Positions 10,808 through 21,600 of a DNA stretch of 64,000 nt are shown piece by piece (position 1 is the stretch's first letter; the number at the start of each line of letters is the position of its first letter). Source of the DNA: Daedaleopsis sinensis (taxonomy: Eukaryota; Basidiomycota; Agaricomycetes; Polyporales; Polyporaceae). The stretch covers positions 1,798,001 through 1,862,000 of the forward strand of contig CM066300.1 in assembly GCA_033807695.1 (NCBI GenBank), read 5' to 3'. Position numbers and translations under genes: made by a program. Below the pieces are notes generated by a model, which did not search any database, was not told the origin of the DNA, and saw only the letters and a program-made list of their open reading frames with translations.

Positions 10808-12610
10808 ATGTCCACCATGACTGCCTCGACATTGTCGTCAGACATAATCCACGAGATTTTGGTCTCCGTTCCCGACCTCTCCACATTGTCTGCCGCAATA
10901 CGAGTGTCCAAGAGCTACTACGAAGTGTTTGAAGCACACCCCAAGTCGATAATTCGCGCTGTGCTGCACAATCTCACCGGCCCTGCGTTCCCGCAAGCTG
11001 CCAGGCTTGCGGACTACAACATGCAACTCCAGAGCGACAAGACCAAGATAGTCGACTTGCCTAACGAAGACCACTACCACGACCTCGATTGGATTCCCAC
11101 AAGAAGCGTGGTGAGGATCCTTGAATCTGGGCAAAAGACTGTAGACACTTTGCGAAACTTCTACAGCCAGAGGTGCGAGCGCGCCACCTCCTGCCCCTAA
11201 CCCAACTTCGGCTCAAACCATCTGTAGACACAAGGACCGCACATCGCAGACCAGCAGACTAGCTCCGAGCGAGGTCTCGCGCTTCGACAGGGCGATGTAT
11301 CGGTACTGGCTGAACCTTGAGCTCCTCACACATGACGCCTTCTACCCTGGGGAGGACGAAGAGACATTAGACGATGAGTTGACCGACGACGAAGAGGAAG
11401 CCCTCGATAGGGCCTCTCGTACAGCGTTCGTGGCACACGTGGGGCTCCTTCCGACCGATGAGCTGCTCGAGCTGCTCAACGTGACCGCGTTTTGCGACGA
11501 GACCGAAAAGTGGGTATCTCGTACGCAACGTCCGCGCAGCCACACGTGTGAGTCCGCGTCTTTCGTCTGTCGTCTTGGCCGTCGTCCTCCCCGCTCACGG
11601 ACCTGGCCAGTCATGACGCTTCCACGCGCGAACCCAGAGCCCGCGTATCTGGCACGCAATCTGGAGAGGGAGTTCGTCGCTGAAGTCCCGTATTACGCCA
11701 TGTCGTTCGAGCTCAACCTGGAAGTCATCGACGAGGTCCTGGTGTCGCGCAAGCTGAAGCCGGAGGAGCTCGCGGGCAAACATGCGACCGCAATCATCAA
11801 GTCGGTAGTCGGCAGTGACGACGCATGTGCGTGAACCGTCCCTGTGCGGCAACGGAATGTGCTCAATTGCTTTAACGTTCGATAGGCTCGCGCTGTGACA
11901 AGATATGTGGCGTTCAGCTGTTCGGGGGACCGAGTGTGTGACCCATCTTTTATCTGTTTGTCACCAATTATTCACTGTCCTGCCAGATCTTTCGTTCCTC
12001 GCTGGGACCTTGTCCATAAACGATAAGTTGAGCCTCTTGCCCGGTCTCCTTTCGCGGAACCGGCCGGAGTGCAGCCAGCTGCAGGAGCATCTGTTGCTCG
12101 GTCATAACCAGAAACGCATACCAGAAGACGTCATCGTCCACGCGCTCGTCGATCTCGAGCAAGTCGAGGATGGAAGCGAGGGTGACAAGGAATGGTCCAA
12201 GGACGGATGGTACTGCTTAGCCTGCATCGAGGAGCTGTACAAGCGGCACTTCATGGACTGGTGGCGATACGAGAAGGCAAAGAGTACGTCTGTCTGCCCA
12301 TTTGCACAACGCCCCTGATACCGGACTAACATCCGTCCCCTAGGCGGCGCGCCCGCCCAAGACGACTGCTGGTATGCCCCGTCTGCACTCGGGGCCGCGC
12401 ACGCACTGACACCCAGCGATAGGTATGGGTACAACTGCCGCACGATGGTACACCGCCGGGAACACGCCACGAGGCTCAATGTGCGTATGCATCTCGGGCC
12501 TGGCGCAGAGTATACCGATCTGACGTTTCGGGCAGCACTTGTGCACCCCGACCCGTGGCGAAGCTCCGAAACCGCCGGCGCCCCAACAGGCCGCCAACCC
12601 TCCTCCATGA
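10808..12610 (+). CDS. F-box-like protein with C-terminal PBZ-like Cys/His motif
   Basis: Probable substrate adaptor of an SCF-type ubiquitin ligase, from the F-box-like families expanded in mushrooms. Exons: 10808-11172, 11228-11520, 11611-11826, 11886-11933, 11987-12283, 12344-12371, 12423-12480, 12536-12610 (459 aa). Residues about 6-50 (LSSDIIHEILVSVPDLSTLS and the helix after it) match the N-terminal F-box-like helices. The middle is acidic (DDELTDDEEEALDRA). The C-terminus has a CxxC pair (YCLAC), then Cys415, Cys421, His430, His436 and Cys438 in a CWYGYNC...H...H arrangement close to a poly(ADP-ribose)-binding zinc finger. Three small exons are needed to assemble that motif, and their phases fit exactly. 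The F-box assignment rests on family recall and hydrophobic pattern; the zinc-finger reading is inference. Substrates cannot be told from sequence. Confidence 0.75.
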
Positions 12611-13082
12611 GCAGCTCTCTTTCCGTCTCTTTGCCCGCAGAGCTCGTCATGCAACCGTCATGGAGCACTGGATTTAGTTCATCTCATACTCGCTGCGTTA
12701 CTGCCATCCACATCGGATTCCTATGGACTGCGATTAACGGACTTGTGATTTTTGCTTCGGTCGGGCCCAGAAGTATCATAGTATCTATCCGCTTCGCCGA
12801 TGTATGTGTATCTCCTCCACCCTTAAGGGTGGTATTTACGGAAACAAATGAGACGCATAATGATATTGGCTTCGTAGTGTTGAGTACTTTCTCTGGTGTG
12901 CGCAAGAACCATTTGTGGATGAGCGGCTACTCGGCCCGCGCTCCACACGCCTGCCCTCGTCCTCCAATCGTCTCGGACTCGTTCGCGCTCGTCCACCTCC
13001 TCCACACTGTCAACGAGCCCTCCAGTCAGCGCATGGTCCCCGCCGACCACCCTCTGAACCGCACCCTCGCACCATCAGCCCC
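12611..13082. other. Intergenic between F-box-like gene and AP-3 sigma
   Basis: About 470 nt. I see no coding signal and no clear promoter motif. Confidence 0.5.
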
Positions 13083-14199
13083 ATGATACACGCGGTACTC
13101 ATTTGTTCGTATGCACCCGCCTGCCCTGCCCCTTCCCTCTCGCGCCGCGCTCACCCACTTTTCCCGTCCGCAGTCAACACGTCGGGCGTGCCCCGGCTGA
13201 CCAAGTTCTACTCGCCGATCCAGCACTCGGCGCAGACCCTCGTCGAGCGCATCTACGCGCTCGTCTCGGGCCGCCCCGCGGGCCTCTGCAACTTCCTCGA
13301 CGCGCCCGAGCTCGAGGCGTTCCTCGCGCCCAAGCCCAACAACAACGGAACCAACGGAACCAACGGAAACGGCACGGGGGCGGGGACGGGAGGGAGGGGG
13401 GACGGCGAAAGGCTGCGCGTGGTGTACAGGAGCTACGCGACGCTGCACTTCGTGTTTGTCGTGGACAGCGCGGAGAGCGAGCTCGGGATCCTCGATCTCA
13501 TCCAGGTGCGTTTTCTGCGTGTGTGTGTTTTGTCTGTCTACCTGTTTGTCTGTGCCCGATGCCACGCCGATATTCGGTGCAAGCAGCTACAAAGGAGGGC
13601 CGGATGCTCACTGTGACTTATCCGCTGCACCCGCAGGTCTTTGTCGAGTCGCTCGACAGCGCGTTCGAGAACGTGTGCGAGCTCGATCTCGTCTTCCACT
13701 TTGACGAGGTGCGTGTGTGCGGCCGTCCGCGCCGCCCCGCACGGATCTAGAGTCTCGAGGCTGATCTTCTGTCCCCGTCCTTCCTTTCCGCCGAAGGCAC
13801 ATCACATCCTCGCCGAGATTATACAGGGCGGGCTCGTCCTCGAGACGAACGTGAACGAGATCGACCGCGCCGGTACGTCCCCGCCGACATATCCCCGGCC
13901 CGCTACTGAACGCAACGTTCTCTATTCTAATGCTTCCGCGGACTCGGACTCGGACTCGGACTCGCGACTACGACTACGAACGACCGATACGCTCATTCGC
14001 GCGTCATCGCACCCTCACCCAACTCTCGCATTCAAAACGCAAATCAGTGCAAGACGCCGCGCGGGCCCGGAAGGAGTCCTTCGCCTCCGCGAACCCGCTC
14101 TCGCTCGGCGGCGGCGGGGCGGTCGGCTCGCGGAGTGCCGGCCTGCAGACACCCCTCGGGTGGCTCACGGGCAGACTCTCCGGGGTAGGCGCGAGGTAG
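13083..14199 (+). CDS. APS3: AP-3 adaptor complex subunit sigma
   Basis: Small (sigma) subunit of the AP-3 adaptor complex, which sorts cargo from Golgi/endosomes to the vacuole. Five exons: 13083-13104, 13174-13505, 13637-13708, 13797-13872, 14048-14199 (217 aa). The longin-type fold is recognisable from its start MIHAVLIFN, through YRSYATLHFVFVVD, ELGILDLIQVFVESLD, FENVCELDLVFHFDE and HHILAEIIQGGLVLETN, which favours sigma-3 over sigma-1 or sigma-2. Unusual: an Asn/Gly/Thr-rich insert of about 25 residues (from about residue 62) splits the early part of the domain, so the protein is longer than a typical sigma subunit. The C-terminal tail after the core is Ala/Gly/Ser-rich. Intron 4 carries a GGACTC hexamer repeat. 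Partners would be the AP-3 beta, delta and mu subunits, none of which is in this window. Confidence 0.9.
13940..13964. repeat. (GGACTC)n hexamer repeat in an intron
   Basis: About four perfect copies of a GGACTC unit inside intron 4 of the AP-3 sigma gene, followed by a degenerate CGACTA stretch. Simple tandem repeat with no inferred function. Confidence 0.85.
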
Positions 14200-14793
14200 T
14201 ACTAGCACGCGCACGAGCATCCTCGGCCTGTGGTATTCCGGGGACCCGGCTTCCGTCGTCCACGCGCACGCGCACGCGCACGACCCGCCCCCAGACTTGC
14301 GTCAATTTCGACATCGACATCGCCCCGACCCCAGGGGTCGCTCTCACGACGCGGGCCCGGTATGGATAGCACAGTCCCAATCCAGGGCGCTGGGAGGCCC
14401 CCGCGTTCGGTGCGGGTCCCGAGCGTGTTGCGTGGCGGCCGAGTCGTGCAGCCCGGTGATAATATTAATGCAAATCGCGGTTGTGTGTGCAATGCGTCGT
14501 TCATAAGGGACCGGAGCTCGTGTGAACTGCAGTGGGCTATGACAGCATCGTTTGGTAACGTCTGCTCCGGATAGAAACATACGCAGACGCTGTGGTAGAG
14601 CAGGCCTGCAGCCCGCACGCGTACCTGTGTGACACGGGGGAGGAGCAGCCCATTTCCACGAACGCGAACGCGAACGCATGGGCCCTACGTGAACGCCTGC
14701 GAACAAGAAGCCGTGCTGCGCCGCCTACGCAGCCGGGGGTGGGTTGGTCGCCGTCCCTGAGTCGCGAGGAATCAGGATGGGATGAGGGCCGGG
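14200..14793. other. Convergent 3' intergenic region
   Basis: About 590 nt between two converging genes (AP-3 sigma on plus, MED6 on minus). It holds small CACGCG (14263-14283) and CGAACG (about 14660-14675) repeats. No gene seen. Confidence 0.5.
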
Positions 14794-15952
14794 CTACAAA
14801 CCGGGATGTGTATGGTGGAACTCACTCTTCTTCTTCTTCTTGCCGCCCCCCGACGGCCCTTTCGCGGCTTCTTGGGGGGCAGGGGCTATTGAGGGAGCCC
14901 TGGTGGGAGCCCGCGTCGAGGCTCCGCCAGGTGCTGGGGTCGCAGACGAGCGGCCTGCTGCTGCAGCTGCAGGTGTTTCCGGGACGACCTCCTCGCACGG
15001 CTGTGCCGGCAATTGAAAGGAGTCGCGCGCGTGGACGGCCGTCGTGCGCATGGCGTTGAAGAGCAGCATGTTGTTCTGCTGCCGCTTTGCGTCAGTCGCG
15101 GCCGCGGCAGCCCCAGCGAGCCCGCGTGTGCTCGTGCTCGCGAGGTCCTCGGCCTCTTGGGCCGGGGTTTCGGCAGGCGCGTCGCCGTCCTGCGCGCGCT
15201 TCTTCGCGGAGCCCTCGCCGGATGCGGGCTCTACGATCGGCCACACGAAGCCCGTGCGCGGCGTGTACGCGGGCCTGTGCGAGCGGAGGACGTCGAGCGA
15301 CTTTTGCAGGGACTGCAGGGAGGTGAGCTGCAGCGGCGCGCGCGCGCGGGGTGAGTGCATGTGCGCAGTCGAGAATGCTTCCGCGAGCACAAGGCGCACT
15401 CACGAGGCGGTTCGAGACGAGGGTGTACACGTCTGGGGACTGGTATATGCGGTTGTTCAGGATGAAATAGACGGCGAGCGGCCGCACTGTGTGATTGGGC
15501 CTCAGAGGGTGTGGGAGGACACGACTCACCTCCTACGCACCTTCGTCCGGTGAGAGTCGTTCGCGTTTGTGGATGATAAACAGAGAGGGGGGCTCGGCGT
15601 GCACGAGAGCGAATTCGATGCCGGTAAAGCGTCTAAGAATACGGCCAATTAGAACGGTCGGCCGACGTACGGCGAGCTGCGTACTTGAGCTCCTCGGCCT
15701 CGTTCAGGAGTGGCTGGCCGGTATGCATGGTCTGCATGCGCAGAACCTGGTTGTTGCTCTGCTTATCGTAGAACATGGAGGTGGTGAAGTAGTCGAACGC
15801 GTTATCTGCGGTGAGAGGACCATGTGCCTAGGACAAGCAGTGAGAACCGAGCAGAGTGATCAGGCGTCGGTGGGTGAGAGGACCTGTATCCACTCGTGCC
15901 AGATGAAAAAGCGGTGGCTGTAGTCGTCTGGAGGGTGCAGGTCGACGTCCAT
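14794..15952 (-). CDS. MED6: Mediator complex subunit 6
   Basis: Head-module subunit of Mediator, bridging activators and RNA polymerase II in the nucleus. Exons (minus strand): 15884-15952, 15685-15827, 15541-15632, 15404-15486, 14794-15327 (306 aa). Conserved MED6 features appear in order: FFIWHEWIQAHGPLTADNAFDYF, SMFYDKQSNNQVLRMQ, FTGIEFALVHAEPPSLFII, VRPLAVYFILNNRIYQSP and LLTSLQSLQKSLDVLRSHRP. The C-terminal third is a low-complexity Ala/Pro/Lys-rich tail ending in a Lys run, typical of fungal MED6. The last codons are uncertain because a GTGAGT donor overlaps the Lys run, so an additional 3' exon is possible. It shares an approximately 300-nt divergent upstream region with the NRAMP gene. 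Confidence 0.92.
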
Positions 15953-16250
15953 GGCGCGCGCGGGGGTGTGCGGGGCGGGTGCGGATGCGGGCGGTGGTGG
16001 TTAGAGCGAGAAGAGGGCGGAGGAGGCGAGCCGCGATTGGTGGCGGGACGCGCGAACGCGGTGGCGCGCGTCTCACAGTGGCCGGCAACGTTTCCCATTG
16101 ACCACGACCGGGCTCGCTCTTGCTGGCTGCGAGTGAGAAACGGTCTGGTAATGCGCCCGCTACCGCTCTCCTGTTCCTTTCCGCTCCCCTGGTCCCGACA
16201 AGTACTCGCCGCCGCCATGGTTGCCCAGCATATCCCCCCTGTCGTCCCCC

Positions 16251-18633
16251 ATGTCCCTCCTGCACCATCCAGAGCGCGCCGCGGCCTACTACACCCCGTC
16301 GATCCGGGACGCGCCCAGCTTGCGAGCTCGCATCGCACACTGCTGCCGCACTGTCTGGCGGCACCTAACAAAACATGTAGGGGTCGGCATAATCTGTGCT
16401 GTAGCCTACTTTGACCCGTAAGCCCGTCGTGCTGCGCCTTGCGCACCCATCTCACGTTGAAACCCGTTCTTGCAGAGGAAACTGGAGCGTAGACCTCCAG
16501 GCTGGGTCTCTGTTCGGGTACAGACCCATGCTCTTCGTCATCCTGATGGCTGGCCTCGGAGCGATGGTGTTGCAGGTTAGCCGATTTCGAACGATGTCCA
16601 CAGCCACTCTTTTGACGAACTGGAACTGGAACTGCACAGAGTCTCGCCTTCAGGCTCGGCTGCGTAACCGGCCTAGGTACTGTAAACCACACGCGCAGTG
16701 CTGTCGGACATTGTGTGCTGACATGGCAGAATAGATTTGGCCTCGCATTGCCGGGTGCTATTATACGACAGGCCGCGATACAGATATCTCATCCGTTACG
16801 GTGTTCTGTATCCACTCTACGTGCTCTCAGAGATTGCGATAGTGAGCACCGACCTGGCGGAACTGCTAGGCTCGGCGATAGGAATATCCCTCATCTTCCC
16901 GGCAATCCCTCTATGGGCTTCCGTGCTCATCACTGCCTCCGACGTCCTGATCTTCCTGATCATCGGAGACCCCTCTCGTGGTCATGGACGACCGGTCAAG
17001 TTATTCGAATTCTCGGTCATGGCTCTCGTGAGTCGCGTTTCATCTTAGTTTGGTTCGCAATGATCAATGGACGTATCACAGGTTGCAGTAGTCTTCATAT
17101 GCTTCCTGGTGCTTCTAGTCCGGGTAGAACCGAGGTGGCCGAAGGTCTTTCTCGGCTACATACCATCCAAGGTGCTCTTCAACACCAAACCGGATGCCCT
17201 CTACACCGGTAAGCGCACTCATGGAGTCCCGTACATCGTGAAACTGAACAGTTTTCCCGGCCTTCGTAGCTGTTGGTATTCTTGGTGCGACGGTGATGCC
17301 ACATGCCCTGTTCCTCGGGTCGTACCTGGCGACCCAAGACAGAATTGGACCGGACCCTGCGCTCCCAAACCCTGCGTCGTCACCGCCCTCGAATTTTGGA
17401 GGGCGATTGAGAGCCTGGGTGCAGTCACTCTTTGCGATCTCCCGAGCGGAACGCATCGCGGCCTCCAGAGACTACCGGGACAAGTACGGGCGAGAGAATA
17501 ACGAGCTCGGCTTCATCCGCGCCCACCTCTCCCATGGCATGGTGGACGTGATCGTGAGCCTGTTGGCTGTTGCCGTGCCAATAAATTCCGCGTGAGTCTT
17601 GACTAGCACACGGGCTTCCGAAGAGCAGCTCCTCAGGGTCTTGTCCCAGTATTCTCGTCATAGCAGCCACCGTCTTCTTCAGAGATGGATCATCAACGAT
17701 GCGCGTCCCAGCCGGCCTATTCGACGCCCACGATTTGATCAACGAGCACATTGGCAAAGGTACCGTCGCCGACGGTCACGTAATCCGCACGCTGCATTTT
17801 CACTGATCAATCATGCAATCACGCTGCCACAGCTGCCGCCTTCATCTTCGCCCTCGCACTGCTCTGTGCCGGCCAGACTGCGAGCATCACGGCGACCCTC
17901 GCTGGACAGATTGTCTCTGAAGGCTTCATCGAGTGGAGAGTTTCCGTAAGTCCCCCCTCTGCGCGCCTCTGCGGATGCAGTTGACAAAGTGCTCGTCCAA
18001 CGCAACCACCATCCGTCCATCCGTGACGTTGTCCGCATCCAGCCCTTCCTCCGCCGTATAATCACCCGGCTCATCGGGCTGATTCCGTCTGTCGTCGTCG
18101 CCATAGCGGTCGGCCGGCCGGGCATCGACACGCTGCTCGTCGCCTCGCAGGTCGTGCTCGCGATCGTGCTCCCGTTCGTCGCCGCGCCCCTCATCTGGCT
18201 CACGTCGTCCAGATCCGTGATGTCCGTGCGGAAGCCCGCGCCCGCGCTCGGCCTCCCTTCGACTTCTTCGACCGCCAGCGGCAGTGCCCCCGCCGACCCA
18301 TCGCCGATACTCCCGGATCGCGATGCCGACACCGAGACGGTGCCTGGCCCCGCTCTTCCTGACGTGCGCGAGGAAGGGCGGGAGCACGCGGTGCAGTGCG
18401 AGCCCGACGAGAAGACGCAGGTGACGGTGACGGTCAGCGTCACGGTCGAGAAGCTCGAGCGGAGCGTGCACCGGCTGGACGACGTCGAGGAGGACGCCTC
18501 GCTCGACGGCGACGCCTTCGTCTCGTTCGCGAGCGGCTGGCTCGTCACGACGCTGGCGTACCTCATCTTCGTGATCATCCTCGCTGCGAACGTGTTCGCG
18601 ATCGTGATGCTCGCGATGGGCAAGACTTCGTAG
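16251..18633 (+). CDS. SMF: NRAMP-family divalent metal transporter
   Basis: Proton-coupled Mn2+/Fe2+ transporter of the NRAMP/SMF family, an integral membrane protein. Nine exons: 16251-16417, 16476-16575, 16640-16676, 16735-17027, 17082-17208, 17270-17591, 17650-17759, 17833-17945, 18043-18633 (619 aa). Substrate-site motifs are intact: DPGNW in TM1 (with an intron inside the motif) and MPHALFLGS in TM6. Other hydrophobic segments include LFVILMAGLGAMVLQ, the VRYGVLYPLYVLSEIAIVS-like segment (TM3/4), ASVLITASDVLIFLII, AFIFALALLCAGQTASITAT and VVVAIAVGRPGI. A hydrophilic insert of roughly 100 residues, rich in Pro, Asp, Glu and Val/Thr, precedes the last TM helix (TLAYLIFVIILAANVFAIVM). The ATG at 16251 is the first in frame; an out-of-frame ATG at 16217 precedes it. 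Which SMF paralogue it is cannot be told, and organelle targeting is unknown. Confidence 0.93.
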
Positions 18634-19134
18634 GACCTTCGCCCTTGCAGGTGCAGGACTGTGCGCGCCGTACGCGTATGTATTGCTAGTAATGTATTGT
18701 GATTCGTCGACCACTTGTTTGGGGGCTGCGTCTGCTGCGTTGCGCGGTAATCCTTCGTGCAGAAGCCCATCTGTGCTCCCCCGATCGCGATAGCGTTACG
18801 TCGATGTAGACTTATGACATGATATCTCGCATGCTAGATACGCTCTGTTCGATAGTTGTTGTCGCAGTGATCGCAGTCCCCCTTGTAAGTTAGAAGTACA
18901 GGTAACCATGGCAGATAGAGAAACAACTGAATATGAAAGTCCACCGCGCCCCCCGCAGTACCATATCCTGTCATCACTTCTGAAGCACACAAACATCCGG
19001 TAGGCTGCGAGAACAAACAAACAAAGGCATTACATTGTCTACAATACGTGAAAAGAGTGTGTGCGTGTGTGCATCATCCATAGTGCATAGAGTGTCAGGC
19101 CCAGCTAGTAGCAGGTCCAGAGTCATGTCACAGT
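18634..19134. other. Convergent 3' intergenic region
   Basis: About 500 nt of AT-richer sequence between the converging NRAMP (plus) and carboxypeptidase (minus) genes. It presumably holds both 3' untranslated regions. No gene seen. Confidence 0.5.
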
Positions 19135-21600
19135 CTACAGAGGAACGAGCGTCAAGCCCAGCACCGCAGAACCCAGCAGAGCCCAGAGCGAGGAGGCCGC
19201 GTCGCCCAGCGCCGAGTTGCGCTCCGTGGGCTGCCCGACGGCGGAGCCGGTGTTCGGGCCCGCGCCCGCGCCCGTGGCCGCGAGCGACTCGTTGCGCATG
19301 ATCTGCGTGTACATCTGGAACGCGGCCTCGCCGACGGCGAGCGTGCCGTGCGCGTACGCGGGGACCTCGTGGCCGCTGTGGGGTGGGTGGGGTGCGCACA
19401 CGCACGTCAGCGAGCGTCCGTAACCACCGCGTGACAGCCGTACGATCGGGGGAGGGGAGGGGGAGGGGAGGGGAGGAAGGTGCACTCACGCGCCGTAAAT
19501 GCGGACGTAGGAGAAGGTGCCCGCGTTCTTGTATTGGCCAGCGAGTTGGCCGCCGACGGTGAAGGGCGTGAACTCCTGCTTGGCGTACTCGTCGGAGAAC
19601 TTCGTCTGCAGCGCGTCAACCTACGACAGTGTTTTGTTCAGTGCCCGGTGTTGTCTGACGCGGAAGGGAGGGCATTACCATCGCTTCGACGCCGACGTAG
19701 TTCAGGATGTAGTCCTACGGCGCCCCTATTAGCGGCGGCACATGCGCAGCAGAAGGATAAACTTACGGCATCGCCGTCGTAGATGATAGTGCGCACGCCA
19801 GCGTCGATGACAGACTCCAGCAGAGGCCGGGAGTTTCGCATCCAGTCGCCAGTGTCTGCAAAGTTGAAGTACACATCGTCGTTGCTCATGACCCACTTCG
19901 ACTCAGCACCGATCTTCGCCATGAGCGCGGAGTCGGAGAGGTAGTGAGTGATGTCGGGTGGGTACACATCCGGGTAGGATGATAGGATGTAGTAAGGGTC
20001 CCATGACCCAAGTACGGGGTTAAGAATGTACCGGTTACATATGTTCTGTGCCTCCGAGCAAACCTCGTTGGTGTCGTTCTTATAACAACTTGTGATCTTG
20101 ACAAAGGCCACATCCCGTTCATATATCAGCAGGCTGTGCGATCTCGCTGCGAATACATACCAGGTCTTTGCAACCGCCCGGCGATGCCGTCCAAGCCTCG
20201 GTAGCAGACTGTATGGTCGAGTTGGACACCAGAGGATGGTATCTGTCAAAAACAGAGTCGGAGACAGGTCGCGAAGTCTGTGAACAACAGCCGAAAGCTG
20301 TGTTTTGTGAAGACGTACGGGTTCGAGGCGCCATACTCCAGGTAGCCTGGGTACTGCGCGAGGGGATCCTGCAACCGAGCAATGCGGGTCAGCAAGCGAT
20401 GACTAGGGTTGTTGCATTGCTACATTACCGTCAGTCCATTGCCAATGCCCAATGTCTTCAAGTGAATTGCCGTGCCGTTCACTGTGCCATTCGCGATGCC
20501 CGCATTTTGTTCCAGGATATGCCTGATAAATTGTCAACTCCAGCGCCTGAGATGCACAGCTGCGGGTATTTACGCCGCGATTGTTGGTCCATAGTGACCT
20601 CCATAGCTATCATGTCCCGGGTTTAGCGATGATACATTAGATGGAATGCGATGCACATACGACTCCGTCCACAAGGCAAAATCATTGTCTTTGTACTTGG
20701 AGAACTTGGAGTCCGCAAAAAAGATTTGCAGGAACTAGGGCGAATATTAAGCGTCACTCCTTCTTAGAAGCATAGGAAGACTGAATGTATGCGTACTTTC
20801 CACACGTCGGCCGCTGCCTCTGACGAGGTGCCCACAGTGAGGTCGCCGTGAGAGAATCCAGTGCCAACCGGTTGATCAAGATACAACCTGAGCAGAGGTA
20901 GGGTTAGCACTTAATGCACGTTTGAAATTGAGGGCGCGGGGCACGGGGCACGACAACACGCGGTCGGTCGAGGCCACAGAGCCCGTAGACTGACATGTTT
21001 GAGACATTGTTCCAGGCGAAAGGGTTGAGCTGGACGGAAGAGCTGTCGTTCGTGATCCGGCAGGGTCCATTCTCTTGGAAGAGACCGATCATGGACGAGC
21101 TGCCCGGCTATGCAAAATCGAGAGTCGCTGTCAGCGCATGGATGCATCGCACAGAGGCCGTGGCCGTGCACGCACTCCGCCGTTGAGCCATATTGTCAGA
21201 GGAGCCGAGTCCGGATTCTCGCGTGCAGCGAAGAACCAGAACCTAATATTACGGATGCGGCGTTATCAGCAAAAAACACACACAGAAGGTTAGCGGCGCG
21301 CTTGTGGTGGCTGACTACTGACCATAAGCTCCGATTGGCCGCAAGATCACCATAGCCTGAAGCTTGGTAAACCCCCGGCGTCGTTTCGCAGACACCGCTG
21401 TTCTCGACGACACGGAGATTGCCTGGGGTGGTGGAGACGGTGGTGCTGTCCGCGTTAGCGGCCAAGATGGCGGGGTTGGAGGTGACACGAGCTGATCTGT
21501 CCGGGACCACGCCTATCTTGCCATCATACACAGGAACTTGGCCCGCAAGGACCTGGGAGAGGGCGGAGATGAGGGCGAGGAGGAGGACGGGGCGACACAT
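19135..21600 (-). CDS. Serine carboxypeptidase (S10), probably GPI-anchored
   Basis: Secreted S10 carboxypeptidase (carboxypeptidase S1/MEROPS-type), releasing C-terminal residues from peptides. Thirteen exons (minus strand): 21323-21600, 21176-21242, 20995-21107, 20797-20887, 20661-20734, 20574-20606, 20429-20522, 20319-20368, 20161-20242, 19767-20096, 19679-19714, 19490-19620, 19135-19375 (539 aa). The start at 21600 gives a clear signal peptide ([16 protein letters not shown]). Motifs: WLNGGPGSSSM oxyanion region, catalytic Ser208 in ESYGGHYG, Asp in YDGDADYILN and His in YGAGHEVPAY. Many Asn-X-Ser/Thr sites are present. The C-terminus ends in a hydrophobic tail ([18 protein letters not shown]) after a small-residue stretch, as in GPI-anchored surface proteins; the anchor is inferred. 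Vacuolar CPY is less likely because this has the GGPGSSS form and a tail. Confidence 0.93.
19448..19473 (+). other. G-rich run with G-quadruplex potential
   Basis: Five runs of 4-5 G separated by single A residues. On the gene strand it is a C-rich tract just inside the last intron of the carboxypeptidase gene. It meets the sequence pattern of an intramolecular G-quadruplex; function is unknown. Confidence 0.6.

Noticed and set aside
13026..13565. 179-codon minus-strand frame
   Set aside because: Antisense to the AP-3 sigma exon 2.
13930..13980. Tandem hexamers considered as a CRISPR-like or minisatellite array
   Set aside because: Simple slippage repeat inside an intron; no spacers, and the organism is a eukaryote.
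15802..16692. 296-codon minus-strand frame upstream of MED6
   Set aside because: It crosses the MED6 start and the NRAMP exons and lacks any family signal; MED6 has its own conserved start at 15952.
17811..18770. 319-codon minus-strand frame
   Set aside because: Antisense to the NRAMP last exons, whose sequence is clearly conserved; the antisense frame is Ser/Thr-rich without domains.
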